From NCBI RefSeq assembly GCF_030547425.1, contig NZ_JAUORH010000028.1, forward strand, positions 1-32,581: 32,581 nucleotides of DNA, read 5' to 3'. Positions 17,101 through 24,800 of this stretch are shown here, in pieces. Made by a program: the position numbers and the translations under genes. Each line of letters opens with the position of its first letter. The stretch's first letter is position 1. The stretch comes from Tenacibaculum sp. 1_MG-2023. GTDB taxonomy: Bacteria; Bacteroidota; Bacteroidia; Flavobacteriales; Flavobacteriaceae. The notes under the pieces are model-generated. The model saw only the letters and a program-made list of their open reading frames with translations, was not told the origin of the DNA and ran no database searches.

Positions 17101-17953
17101 TATTAAAATTAGAACCTTTAAATGTGTTATTCATATTGGTAATATTACCAACATTCCAATTATTCATTGGTTGATTATAAACACTTGTATCGTAAAAGGC
17201 CCCTTCCATATTAATAACATTAGCTACATTCCAGTTATTAATATTTTGATTGAACTTACGGGCTCTATATAAAAAGTTTTCTAAAGTAGTTACTGCTGAT
17301 GTATTCCAGTTATCTAATGGTTCGTTGAATTCTCTTGCATTATAAAAAGTGTAAGACATATCTATTATACTAGATGTATCCCACTGATCTAAAGGTCTAT
17401 TAAAAATTTCGCAATTCATAAATAACCCTGAAATATTAGTTATGGTGCTTACATCCCAATTGTTCATAATACCATTAAATAATGAACAATCTCTAAAAGC
17501 ATTTTGTAAGCTAGTAGCTTGACTTAAATCTGGTGGAGTAATAGCATCAAAATTTAGATTTGAACATCCATAGAGTGCATTTTCCATACTTTGCCATTGA
17601 ATAGTACCCCAGGACAAGATTTCGATAATTTTATTGACGTCTCCAGTATTGTTGAAATAAATTGCTGGAAATGTACCCTCTATTTTAACAGTGTAAGTTC
17701 CTTGTGTCGCATAAGTATGTGTAATGTCTCCTGTTACGTTTGAATCGATATTTCCATCACCCCAATCAACAGTGTATAAATAAGAATATGCTGAATTGGT
17801 TGGTATTCTTATCTCATTAGCTCCAGAAGATCCTGCACTAATATTTGCTGTGTTCCACAAAGATGTGAACGACTGCGAAAACAACTGACTGCTTAAAATA
17901 AAAAAAAGTACTACTAAACTACTTCTTAAAAGTTTACACATAAATTCCTTCAT
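11129..17953 (-). CDS. Giant BspA-type leucine-rich/Fn3 surface adhesin with T9SS type B sorting domain
   Basis: About 2274 residues from the ATG chosen here; the frame also opens 39 bp upstream at a TTG (17990-17992), which would give 2287. The signal peptide is MKEFMCKLLRSS followed by a hydrophobic run ending LFSQ. Positions below use the longer numbering. A PKD-like module with DWGDG (about 45-120) leads into a first BspA/DUF285 array of about sixteen 25-residue units (NVTNMSGMF...FNQPLNNWDVS; about 134-547). An Fn3/Ig-like module (about 600-700), a second DWGDG module (about 705-795) and a second array of about 21 units (about 797-1364) follow. Eight more Fn3-like modules come next, the last five in an exact 98-residue period. 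The protein ends with a T9SS type B domain (FSPNGDGVNDFWEI...FNRWG...GTYFF; about 2192-2287). It is secreted by T9SS and anchored or released at the surface; adhesion is inferred from the repeat types. The PorP/SprF gene follows after 1 bp. Confidence 0.96.
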   Translation of the reverse strand: MKEFMCKLLRSSLVVLFFILSSQLFSQSFTSLWNTANISAGSSGANEIRIPTNSAYSYLYTVDWGDGNIDSNVTGDITHTYATQGTYTVKIEGTFPAIYFNNTGDVNKIIEILSWGTIQWQSMENALYGCSNLNFDAITPPDLSQATSLQNAFRDCSLFNGIMNNWDVSTITNISGLFMNCEIFNRPLDQWDTSSIIDMSYTFYNAREFNEPLDNWNTSAVTTLENFLYRARKFNQNINNWNVANVINMEGAFYDTSVYNQPMNNWNVGNITNMNNTFKGSNFNSSIDNWNVSSVTTMEGMFSQAKFNQPINTWNVSNVTNMSKLFFRNRTFNQPLNNWDVSNVTNMSGMFDGWAWGAVFNQPIGNWDVSNVTDMSYMFRDNSGFNQGIGTWNVSNVVTMRGMFEGAIAFNRDISLWNVSKVTNVESMFERTEAFNQSLNTWDVSNITNMRNIFQRAEAFNQPLNTWDVSNITDFQYMFDRATSFNQDISSWQTGNARNMSYMFNQATSFNQNIGVWDISSVTNMTNMLSNSGISQENYDNILIAWNAQTVQNNVDLGATNLNYCDALSQRQNLIDTNGWTISGDIVNCSYVLCTQITMPQDGDTQVPANSDIRWKPAPNATGYRISVRRENGATSQVIYNNEDVGNVVGVDFTNEFIAGDTVYVTVVPYNDEGLATGCQEISFTVIESWVNSPDAFKLTYDTSIQVLSYTSPTNQLEIETNSGYPNYLTYNYSIDWGDGQYDHNVTGNITHTYLTPGIYTVSIIGVFPSPKHEYVGDSHKLLSIDQWGNQIWESMNEAFYGCANMEYNATDIPNLSNVIDMERMFSSCRKFNGNINNWNVGSVTNMRSMFSGTSIYNQPLNNWDVSNVTDMNYMFGGAVEFNQDIGNWNTENVTDMEGMFQNAKVFNQNLNNWNVSSVTNMSSMFERAEAFNQPLNNWDVSNVTNMSEMFNGFVSNMAFNQNIDNWNVSSVINMSEMFQRCVDFNQPLNSWNVGAVTNMISMFESASSFNQDLSNWNVSSVTNMQSMFQSARAFNQNINSWNVTNVTNMSYMFYNAQMFNKPLNSWDVNSVVNMSGMFRRAEAFNRPLNSWDVSAVANMSQMFQQATVFNQPLNSWNVSSVTLMPSMFEEAIAFDNPLENWNVSVVTNFEAMFKGAEMFNQPLGNWNTGEAQTMAEMFYGASAFNQDVNNWNVSFVTTMQEMFRGATSFNRPLDSWNVASVTNMQGMFQTATAFDGAIGSWNIRRVTTMQDMFNGATNFNQPMNNWRPTAVTNMDRMFQGASLFNQPLNQWLLNTVSMNAMFNNATVFNQDLGDWNISGVTNMQNMLDNTALTRVNYDNTLIAWSEQTLTPGINLGANTLPYCDAVEERQSMIDSFGWSFTGDVLDCPIPECTQLTAPLHGETDVPVNTNLIWEPVLYAREYALTIRIEPSGTIINETVVNATTYEFATDFSGGETVYVTIVPSNENGDAVGPCSEESFTVSTTPSTVPDCTNLTLPLAGGTDISVSTNLEWNVISNADGYRLTVGTTSGGTDILNSFDVGNSTVYDLPVDLPEDTDVFVTIVPYNDEGDATSCGEESFKTEFIPVVPSCTSLVNPINGSTNVPLNTDISWNTITEATGYLVSVGTTQGGIEVVNSIDVGNTTSYSFTQNLQANRIHYVRITPYNAVGDATGCVEESFTTGDAVVNVPNCTTITVPSNGVTNVSVSTGIGWDTVADADGYYISIGTTSGGIDIVNNESVTGTTYNPTSDFPENRTIYVSVIPYNSVGNATGCSEISFTTEIVPTAPNCTTITVPSNGATNVSVSTGISWDAVADADGYYVSIGTTSNGTDIINNEVVTGTSYTLASDLPENTTIYVSVIPYNSVGSATGCSEISFTTEIVPTAPNCTTITVPSNGATNVSVNTEISWDTVSDADGYYISIGTISGGTDIVNNESVVGTSYTLASDLPENTTIYTSVIPYNLVGSATGCSEISFTTEIVPTAPNCTTITVPSDGGTNVAVDTNITWDTVSDADGYYLSIGTTSGGTDIVNNELVVGTSYILTSDLPENTTIYVSVTPYNSVGSATGCSEISFTTEIVPTAPNCTTITVPSNEATNVSVSTGISWDTVSDADGYYVSIGTTLNGTDIVNNESVVGTSYTLAINLPEDTIIYVSVIPYNTVGEAVGCSEISFRTEEGLVGETKYGFSPNGDGVNDFWEIKGIEEYPNNSVTVFNRWGDMVFQIKGYDNQFNVFRGVANKLTSMGGDKLPVGTYFFNIKISKGGNSTEKKGFLVLKR
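11413..12883 (-). repeat. Five tandem 294-bp repeats encoding Fn3/Ig-like modules
   Basis: The marker ACTGTGATTG (plus-strand reading) recurs at 11691, 11985, 12279, 12573 and 12867, an exact spacing of 294 bp (98 codons) with no length drift. Each unit encodes CTTITVPSNGATNVSV...DADGYY.SIGTT...PENTTIYVSVIPYN.VG.ATGCSEISFTTE. Each carries two cysteines (in NCTTIT and in ATGCSE) that could form an intramodule disulfide. Nucleotide similarity between units is very high, indicating recent tandem expansion or ongoing homogenisation. Three older, more diverged modules of similar size lie just upstream in the gene. Confidence 0.9.
13905..15545 (-). repeat. Second BspA/DUF285 array, about 21 units of 75 bp
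   Basis: Degenerate 75-bp (25-codon) units coding for VTNM..MF..A..FNQPLN.WNVS are tandemly arranged, with occasional units one codon shorter or three codons longer, such as the insertion in MFNGFVSNMAFNQ. The array is opened by a capping unit (IWESMNEAFYGCANMEY) and closed by a distinctive end cap (NYDNTLIAWSEQ...LGANTLPYCDAVEERQSMID). Confidence 0.9.
16200..17590 (-). repeat. First BspA/DUF285 array, about 16 units of 75 bp
   Basis: This has the same 25-codon repeat type as the second array, with the same opening cap (IQWQSMENALYGCSNLNF) and closing cap (NYDNILIAWNAQ...LGATNLNYCDALSQRQNLID). Because module, caps and the preceding DWGDG domain recur in the same order in both halves, the two arrays probably arose from duplication of a whole PKD-BspA-Fn3 block and then changed in unit number. 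Confidence 0.88.
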
Positions 17954-18032
17954 TCTTTTTAATATAATTTTTAACCCTTCTATTTTAATCAAGCATCTTT
18001 TTTTTATATATCACATGAAGTAAAAACTACCC

Positions 18033-18050
18033 AACCATTACATAATGGTT
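18033..18050. promoter_or_regulatory. Perfect 8-2-8 palindrome upstream of the adhesin gene
   Basis: AACCATTA (18033-18040) and TAATGGTT (18043-18050) are perfect inverted repeats separated by CA. The site lies about 80-95 bp upstream of the adhesin ATG, in the 259-bp gap after the TPR-AraC gene. The compact symmetry suggests a dimeric repressor or activator site. A leader-RNA hairpin is the alternative, since no T-tract follows on either strand to make it a terminator. Confidence 0.45.
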
Positions 18051-18212
18051 TAATATGTTTTTGTTTGTTTGATAATATTACCAACTCAAACTGAATCTTC
18101 ATGTATAAAAAATAATAGCTAAGTACTACTTAATAATATCGTTTATATTAAGTAATAGTTCGCAAGATATAACCGTTTGATGTTATAGAAGTATCATTCT
18201 AAAGAGTGGAAC

Positions 18213-19763
18213 CTAATTTATTAGTTTTTTTCGGTACTCTGATGGAGTATAACCCGTTTGTTCTTTAAACACACGGTTAAAAGTAGTTTTGCTTTTGAAA
18301 CCAGAATCGTAAGCAACAGCAAGTATTTTGTAATCTTTGCTTGTAGATAATTGTAACATTTTCTTGGCTTCTCTTATTCGATATGAATTGATAAGTTGGT
18401 AGAAGTTTTTATCAAATTCAAACGAAAATACTTCGGATAAATGATGACTACTTAATGATAGTTTTTTTGCAAAGTTTGCTTGAGTTAAATCGTGATTTAA
18501 GTATATCTTTTCTTCTTCTATTACTTTTAATATTTTTTGCTGGTAAGAAACTCTATCTTCTTTTGACAATGAGGAGTTTTTATATTTCTCAGAAGTTTCT
18601 TTTATCTTTTCCGTTATTTTATTTGTTTCTTTTATAACACTTTTATCTTCATTCTTTTTTATGTAAATCCAAAATACCCCTCCTAAACCAATTACACAAA
18701 ACACACTAAACCACAATAAACTTTTTTGTTGTTCTGAAAGTAATGCTTTTGTATTTTCTTGTGCTAAAACTGTTTCTTCTCTTGCTCCAATTTCTGCTTT
18801 TAACTCTTCTGTAATAGCTTTTTTTTGATTCTTAAGAAAACTTATTCGGCTCTCGTTATATTTCTTTTCTGCGCTTAAGTAAGCTGTTGTTTTGTTTTGC
18901 TTTTGATATATTATGGTAAGGTTCTCATAACATATCATTTCTATTTCTTCTATGTTTTTTTCAGAAGCTATTTTGAGCGCCTGTTTTAAATACTCTTCCG
19001 CTTTATTATAATGTTCTAACTTTAAATTTGCGACTCCTAAATTGACAAAAATCCATGCTTTTACTCTAGTATTTTTTTCAAAAGCCTTATATTTTCTAGC
19101 TCTATTAGCTACTTCAACTGATTTTTCATATTCTTCTAACTTATAATACGAACTGCTAATGTGGTTTAATGATGTTAAAACAATACTTTCATTTCCTGTT
19201 TCTTCTCCTATTTTTTTTACCTGCTGCGCATAGAATAATGATTTTTCCTCGTTATTTAAAGCAGAATAACTTATTGATAAACCGTTCAACGCAGCCATTT
19301 TTATTAAGTTTGGCTTCTTTGTATAAGCTGCTTGCTTTAATACCTTCTTCATGGTTTCTATACTCTTTTCATAAAGCTCTACATTATTGTATATATTCCC
19401 TAAGTTAACCAGAACTACAGTTTCAGCTTGCTTGCTTTCTGGTATTGTTTTAGCAATAGTTAAAGCTTCTTTATACAATGCGATACCTTCTACATATTTT
19501 GTTTGCATATTTAAGCTTATTGCTTGATTAACCATTGCTTTTACTTGTAAAGCTTTTAGGTTGTTCTTTTTAGAGATATTGTATAAAGAATCACTATAAA
19601 TTTTATGGAGCTTGTAATTTCCTTCCTTATAGTTTTCTTGTAGTTTTTCTAAATAACTCTCTGCTTTTTTCTGAACTTCAGCAAACTGTGAATCTACTTT
19701 ATTCTGACTATACAACTGACTTACAAGACTAAGTAATAGATATATGGTTATTTTTTTTAGCAA
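18213..19763 (-). CDS. Membrane-tethered TPR-AraC transcriptional regulator (TTG start)
   Basis: A 516-residue protein with an N-terminal signal or anchor (LKKITIYLLLSLVSQLYSQ), a long periplasmic helical region of tetratricopeptide-like repeats (about 30-300; examples are ALYKEALTIAKTIPE and KAEEYLKQALKIASEK), and one membrane helix (about 347-368, LLWFSVFCVIGLGGVFWIYI). A cytoplasmic AraC/XylS HTH domain closes it (about 415-515, with LSLSSHHLSEVF and the second-helix region AVAYDSGFKSKTTFNRVFKEQTG). This arrangement suggests that a periplasmic signal is sensed by TPRs and passed to DNA binding. The start must be TTG (19761-19763): a stop lies two codons upstream and no ATG occurs before the signal sequence. 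An exact TAnnTTTG box at 19771-19778 predicts an almost leaderless mRNA. The giant adhesin gene lies downstream on the same strand and is a plausible target. Confidence 0.88.
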   Translation of the reverse strand: MLKKITIYLLLSLVSQLYSQNKVDSQFAEVQKKAESYLEKLQENYKEGNYKLHKIYSDSLYNISKKNNLKALQVKAMVNQAISLNMQTKYVEGIALYKEALTIAKTIPESKQAETVVLVNLGNIYNNVELYEKSIETMKKVLKQAAYTKKPNLIKMAALNGLSISYSALNNEEKSLFYAQQVKKIGEETGNESIVLTSLNHISSSYYKLEEYEKSVEVANRARKYKAFEKNTRVKAWIFVNLGVANLKLEHYNKAEEYLKQALKIASEKNIEEIEMICYENLTIIYQKQNKTTAYLSAEKKYNESRISFLKNQKKAITEELKAEIGAREETVLAQENTKALLSEQQKSLLWFSVFCVIGLGGVFWIYIKKNEDKSVIKETNKITEKIKETSEKYKNSSLSKEDRVSYQQKILKVIEEEKIYLNHDLTQANFAKKLSLSSHHLSEVFSFEFDKNFYQLINSYRIREAKKMLQLSTSKDYKILAVAYDSGFKSKTTFNRVFKEQTGYTPSEYRKKLIN

Positions 19764-19770
19764 ATTTTAT

Positions 19771-19778
19771 TTATTTTC
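19771..19778 (-). promoter_or_regulatory. Candidate -7 element of the TPR-AraC gene
   Basis: The minus strand reads TATTTTTG, an exact TAnnTTTG match only 7 bp before the TTG start codon. Transcription would begin within a few nucleotides of the start. No TTG is found 17-23 nt upstream, so the -33 element is missing or weak. Confidence 0.4.
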
Positions 19779-19841
19779 TACAAAAATACATCAAAATACT
19801 TTCTCTTAATCGTTTTTAATAACTACCTGATTTTCAAACAC

Positions 19842-19885
19842 AAAAAAAGTGTCTTGTAGATATGATAACATACTACATGACACTT
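19842..19885 (-). terminator. Strong terminator of the RND efflux operon
   Basis: AAGTGTCTTGTAG (19847-19859) pairs with CTACATGACACTT (19873-19885) with one mismatch. TATG and CATA extend the stem inward past a single bulged A, around an ATAA loop, for about 17 bp in all. On the minus strand the stem is followed directly by seven T residues. It begins 30 bp after the TetR stop and separates the operon from the TPR-AraC gene. Confidence 0.9.
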
Positions 19886-19914
19886 CTTATCAAAAACCAC
19901 AAAAATTCGTGTAC

Positions 19915-20484
19915 TTACTTAATTGGTTTTAGAGAGTTTAAATTATTAATAATCATATACTCTAATAGTACTTCTTTTGAGTAATTGCCAAACAAATTAT
20001 CAGAGTCAAACAAACGGCTCTCTAATCCACTTAAATATAATTTACTAAATAATTCAAGATCTACATTAGACCTTATCTCTCCTTGTTCTTTAGCTTCTTC
20101 TAATAGATTCATTACATCTGTAGAAACAACATCTGCAGTAATTTCTTTATAAGCTTCGTAAGCATTTGGGTAGTATTTCTTTAATCCAAAAATAAATGAG
20201 GGTTTAAATTTTACTACATACTTAAAAACTACTTCATATACTTCTATTACTTTATTTAATGCTGATTTGTCAGATTTGAGAATAGGTGTTGTATCAATCT
20301 TAAATTCATTTATTAATTCTTTGATACTTTCAATTATTAATTCTTCTTTTGAAGAGAAGCAAGCATAAATGGTTTTTTTTGAAATTCCGAGTAGCTCAGC
20401 TATTTCATCCATTGTAGTATGCTTACTTCCAAAGGCTATAAACTTTTCTTTGGCTACTTTAATAAGTTTTGCCCTATTACTCAT
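19915..20484 (-). CDS. TetR family transcriptional regulator
   Basis: A 189-residue protein with a canonical N-terminal TetR helix-turn-helix: RAKLIKVAKEKFIAFGSKHTTMDEIAELLGISKKTIYACFSSKEELI across about residues 4-50. The remainder is a helical ligand-binding and dimerisation domain (about 60-185) without a recognisable ligand signature. It is the last gene of the efflux operon, 10 bp after the outer-membrane factor and just before the operon terminator. It therefore probably represses the operon in response to a pump substrate, as is common for RND systems. Being the promoter-distal gene, its level would track operon output, giving negative feedback; this is inference. Confidence 0.93.
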   Translation of the reverse strand: MSNRAKLIKVAKEKFIAFGSKHTTMDEIAELLGISKKTIYACFSSKEELIIESIKELINEFKIDTTPILKSDKSALNKVIEVYEVVFKYVVKFKPSFIFGLKKYYPNAYEAYKEITADVVSTDVMNLLEEAKEQGEIRSNVDLELFSKLYLSGLESRLFDSDNLFGNYSKEVLLEYMIINNLNSLKPIK

Positions 20485-20494
20485 AATAACCTTC

Positions 20495-21895
20495 TTACTT
20501 CCAACCGCCTCCTAATGCTTCATATAAGTTTACAACACTTAACAACTGATTTAATTTGTTGTTAATAACATTTAACTCAGCATTTAAAGCTCTTTCTCTT
20601 GCTGTTAATAAGTCTAAATAGTTGGCATATCCATTTTTTAACAACTCTTCTGAGTTCATTTCCGCTCTTCGTAAAGCTTCAACCTCATTTTGTCTGTATT
20701 CAAATTTTTCGGTTTCCGCATTATAATCGAAAAGTGCATTTGAAACCTCATTTCCAGCGGTTAGCAAGGTCTTTTTAAAACTTAATAATGCTTGTTCTTG
20801 CTGTGCTTTAGCTACCTCATGTTGTGTTTTAATTTTCCTTTGATTGAAAATGGGTTGTGTTAAGCCTCCAATTATGTTTGCGAACAAAGAATTTGCACTT
20901 AATAATTCATCAAGTTCCAAACTTTGAAACCCACCTGTTGCGGTTACTGTTAAAGACGGATAAAAATTACTTTTAGCAACATTAGTCATCTCAAAAGCAT
21001 TAATTAAACCATATTCAGCAGCCATAACATCTGGTCTGTTTCTTAGTAATTTTGCTGGAACTCCTATTTTAACTACCTCATCCAACTGTTGTTGTGAAAG
21101 TTTGCTTCTTTCAACAACTACCGATGTTCTTCCTAACAATAAATTTAGTGTATTCTCCGTTTTAAAAATAGCTGCTTCTAAATCTACTTTTAGTGCTTTT
21201 GCATTATTATACTGCGCTATATTTTGATCTACTGCTACCTGATTTACTTGTCCAGCATCTTTAAGAGCTTTAATCGTGTTTACACTACTTTCTCTCGTTT
21301 CAATGGTTTGTTCGGTAACTTCTAATTGAGCATCTAAAGCTAGTAATTGATAATATGTTGAAGTTATTGCAGAAACTAATTGTGTTTTTACCGCTTGATG
21401 TGCTGCTACACTTTGCAAATAACCTGCTTTTCCTGCTCTTTTATTGCTACGTATTTTACCCCAAATATCAGCTTCCCAAGAAAGGTTTCCTGTAATTTCA
21501 TACTGATCTATACTACCATTAAAAAAAGACCCGAATTGACTGTTTTTTGCCAGTTCTTGGTGTGTAGCTTTTGCTCCAACACCTATACTTGGTAAATATC
21601 CTGCTTTACCTTGTTTCATATAAGCTTCAGCAGCTGCCATTTGTTGTAGTGCTACACGAATATCAAGGTTATTTTGAAGCCCTTCATCAATATATTTTTT
21701 TAAATGAGCATCAGTAAACATATCTTTCCAAGACACATCTGCCATTGAAAGACTATCTTGTGGCAAATTATCTGTTCTATACAAATGTTCTGTTTCTTTT
21801 AGCTCAGGACGTGCATAATCCTTCGCAACAAAACAACTTTGTAGGGTTGTAGCCATTACGACTACAACCAAAGTTTTATTTAAAATAAATTTCAT
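20495..21895 (-). CDS. RND efflux outer-membrane factor, NodT/OprM-type lipoprotein
   Basis: A 466-residue TolC-like channel subunit. The N-terminus is a lipoprotein signal with lipobox TLQSC, giving lipidated Cys21. The two OEP repeats follow, with typical helical segments such as NLDIRVALQQMAAAEAYMKQ near 95-115 and the LLRNRPDVMAAEY motif of the OprM/CusC group near 280-295. The ending LNQLLSVVNLYEALGGGW is highly typical of NodT-family members. It forms the outer-membrane exit duct with the pump and adaptor encoded upstream. It starts 2 bp after the pump gene stop and precedes TetR by 10 bp. Confidence 0.95.
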   Translation of the reverse strand: MKFILNKTLVVVVMATTLQSCFVAKDYARPELKETEHLYRTDNLPQDSLSMADVSWKDMFTDAHLKKYIDEGLQNNLDIRVALQQMAAAEAYMKQGKAGYLPSIGVGAKATHQELAKNSQFGSFFNGSIDQYEITGNLSWEADIWGKIRSNKRAGKAGYLQSVAAHQAVKTQLVSAITSTYYQLLALDAQLEVTEQTIETRESSVNTIKALKDAGQVNQVAVDQNIAQYNNAKALKVDLEAAIFKTENTLNLLLGRTSVVVERSKLSQQQLDEVVKIGVPAKLLRNRPDVMAAEYGLINAFEMTNVAKSNFYPSLTVTATGGFQSLELDELLSANSLFANIIGGLTQPIFNQRKIKTQHEVAKAQQEQALLSFKKTLLTAGNEVSNALFDYNAETEKFEYRQNEVEALRRAEMNSEELLKNGYANYLDLLTARERALNAELNVINNKLNQLLSVVNLYEALGGGWK

Positions 21896-21897
21896 AA

Positions 21898-24800
21898 TTA
21901 ATCTTCTTTAATTTCAACAACAGTTGGTTTGCTTGATACTTTTTCTTGTAACCATTGGAATACTACAAATAGTACAGGAATAACAAATACCCCTATTAAT
22001 GTACCAATTAATAATCCTCCCGCAGCACCAGTTCCAATAGAGTTATTTCCTTCAGCACCTACTCCTTTTGCTAATACTAATGGCAATAACCCAAGAATAA
22101 AGGCGAACGAGGTCATTAAAATAGGTCTTAAACGTACTTTTGCTCCCTCAATAGCAGAGTCGTATAAGCTTTTTCCTTGCTTACGACGTTGTATTGCGAA
22201 CTCTACAATAAGAATCGCATTCTTAGCTAGCAGCCCTAATAACATAATCAAGGCAATTTGGAAATAGATGTTGTTCTCTAATCCTGCTAAATAAGTGGTA
22301 TAATATGCTCCTGCTACCCCAATCGGTAACGAGAAAATTACTGATAATGGCAATAGGTAACTCTCATATTGAGCTGCTAATAAGAAATATACAAACAAAA
22401 TACTAATCATAAAAATGATGGTAGATTGTCCTGATGATGCTATTTCTTCCCTAGTAATTCCTGAGTAAGCAACACTATACCCTTCTGGTAAATTATTTTC
22501 TGCTAATGTGTTTATTTTGGTAATTGCATCTCCTGAACTATACCCTGGAGTTACCCCTCCGTTTACAGTAACTGAGTTAAATAAGTTAAATCTATTTACC
22601 GTTTGCGGACCATATACACGTTCTAAGCTTACAAATTGAGAAATTGGTGTCATTTCCCCACTTGGTGTTTTTATAAACATGCTATTTAAACTTTCTTCAT
22701 TTATTCTATCTTCAGGTAACGACTGTACAAAAACTCTAAATTGCTTTCCAAATCTACTAAAATCTGCTGCGTAATTACCTCCAATATATCCTTGTAAAGC
22801 TGAAAGGATAGCACTTGTTGATATTCCTGCTTCTTTAGCTCTTTCTACATTTATATCTAGTTCTAACTGAGGGAATCCAGTATCAAAAGAGTTAGAAGCA
22901 AACGCTATTTCTGGCTGTTGATTTAACAAACCAACAAATTGTTTTGCTGTTGCATCCATTTCTGTTAGCGGTTTTGCTGCACGATCTAATAATCGCATTT
23001 CAAAACCATCAGCACTACCAAAACCTGGCACACTTGGTGGTGTAAAGAAAATGATGTTCGCGTCTGGTATCGTTGCTGCTTTACCAAATAATTGACCAAC
23101 TATACTTTTCACTGACTCTGCATCACTCTCTCTTTCACTCCAGTCTTCCAAAATAATAAAGCCCATTGCATACGAACTTCCTTCTCCTGAGAAAAAGTTT
23201 CTTCCACTAATAAACGATGCCCCTTTTATTCCTTCAATTCCTTTTATACTCTCGTATAGTTTTTCTGTTACTTCATATGATCTATCTAATGAAGAACCTG
23301 CTGGTAATTCAGCATTCATAAAGACTACCCCTCTATCTTCCGATGGTACAAAACCTGTAGGTATTGTATTACTTGCCCAGACAATTGCTAAAACACTTAC
23401 TCCTAAAATACCTGCAGTTACCCACTTATGCTTTACTAAAAAGCCTAACGATTGGGTATATTTATTGGTTACTGCATTAAATCCTGCGTTGAAGGCATCA
23501 TAAAAACGTTGTAACAAGCCTTTTTTCTTATGATTTTCGTTATGTGGTTTTAATAACAATGCACTTAAAGCAGGTGTTAATGTTAAGGCGTTTACTGCAG
23601 AAATTAAGATAGCAACCATTAGCGTTACCCCAAATTGCTCATAAAATACTCCTGATGGTCCTTGTATAAAAGTAATTGGCACAAATACCGCCATCATTAC
23701 CAATGTAATAGAAACAATTGCTCCACTAATTTCACTCATGGCAGAAATAGATGCTTTTTTAGCACTTTCTGCTCCATCTTCCAGTTTAGCATGTACCGCC
23801 TCTACTACCACAATGGCATCATCTACCACAATTCCAATTGCTAAAATTAAAGCGAATAGAGTTAATAGGTTGATAGAATATCCAAACAGGTTTAAGAAAA
23901 AGAACGTACCAATAATTGATACTGGAACTGCTATTGCAGGTATTAAGGTAGATTTAAAATCTTGTAAGAAAATAAACACTACAATAAATACTAATAAAAA
24001 GGCTTCTATTAGGGTACTTTTTACTTTGTTTACTGATGCTGTTAAGAATTTATTAGTATCGTAATTAATAATATAATCTAGTCCTTCTGGAAAATCTTTC
24101 TTTAGGTCTTCTAATTTCACATAAATATTTTCAATAATTTCTTGTGCATTAGACCCCGGTGTTTGAAAGACCCCAAAGTTAAGTGCAGGGCTTCCGTTTG
24201 TTCGTGATAATGATGAATAAGAAAATGCATCTAATTCTACTTTTGCTACATCTTTAACACGTAAAAACTGTCCATTTCCTAAAGCCTTTACAACAACATT
24301 TTCGTATTCTTTTGCTGTTTTGTATCGTCCTTTATATTTAATTACATACTCAAAAGATTCTCCTGAATTTTGTCCTAAAGACCCAGCTGCTGCTTCTAAA
24401 CTTTGTTCATTAATTGCTGCAATTACTTCTCTGGGTTCTAACTTATAAGATGCCATTTTTGCTGGATCTAACCATACTCGCATCGAATAGTCTTTTGCTC
24501 CAAAAACATTTACTGCTCCCACTCCAGAAACACGTTGTAGTTCTGGTTTTACATTTATATTCAAGTAATTTTGAATAAAAACATCATCATATTCTGGGTT
24601 TGTTGAAAATATAGCTGCATATAAAAGTGCTGAGTTTTGCTGCTTTGCAGTAATAACTCCTGCTCTTGTAACTTCTGAAGGCAATAATGCATTGGCTCTA
24701 GCAACTCTATTTTGTACGTTTACCGCTGCAATATCTGGGTCGTACCCTTGCTCAAAGAAAACTTGAATACTTGCTGTACCTGTATTACTTGCAGTAGAAG

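Noticed and set aside
13905..17590. Regular short repeats that could be taken for a CRISPR array
   Set aside because: The period is 75 bp, there are no unique spacers between constant repeats, and the sequence is one continuous coding frame for BspA-type units. No cas genes are present.
17954..17992. Upstream TTG start of the adhesin gene
   Set aside because: It would place 13 extra residues before a well-formed signal peptide that starts at an ATG (17951-17953). No evidence favours the rarer codon.
18127..18154. TACTTAATA/TATTAAGTA inverted repeat after the TPR-AraC gene
   Set aside because: The stem is entirely A/T-rich apart from one G-C pair and no T-tract follows on the minus strand, so calling it a terminator is not supported.
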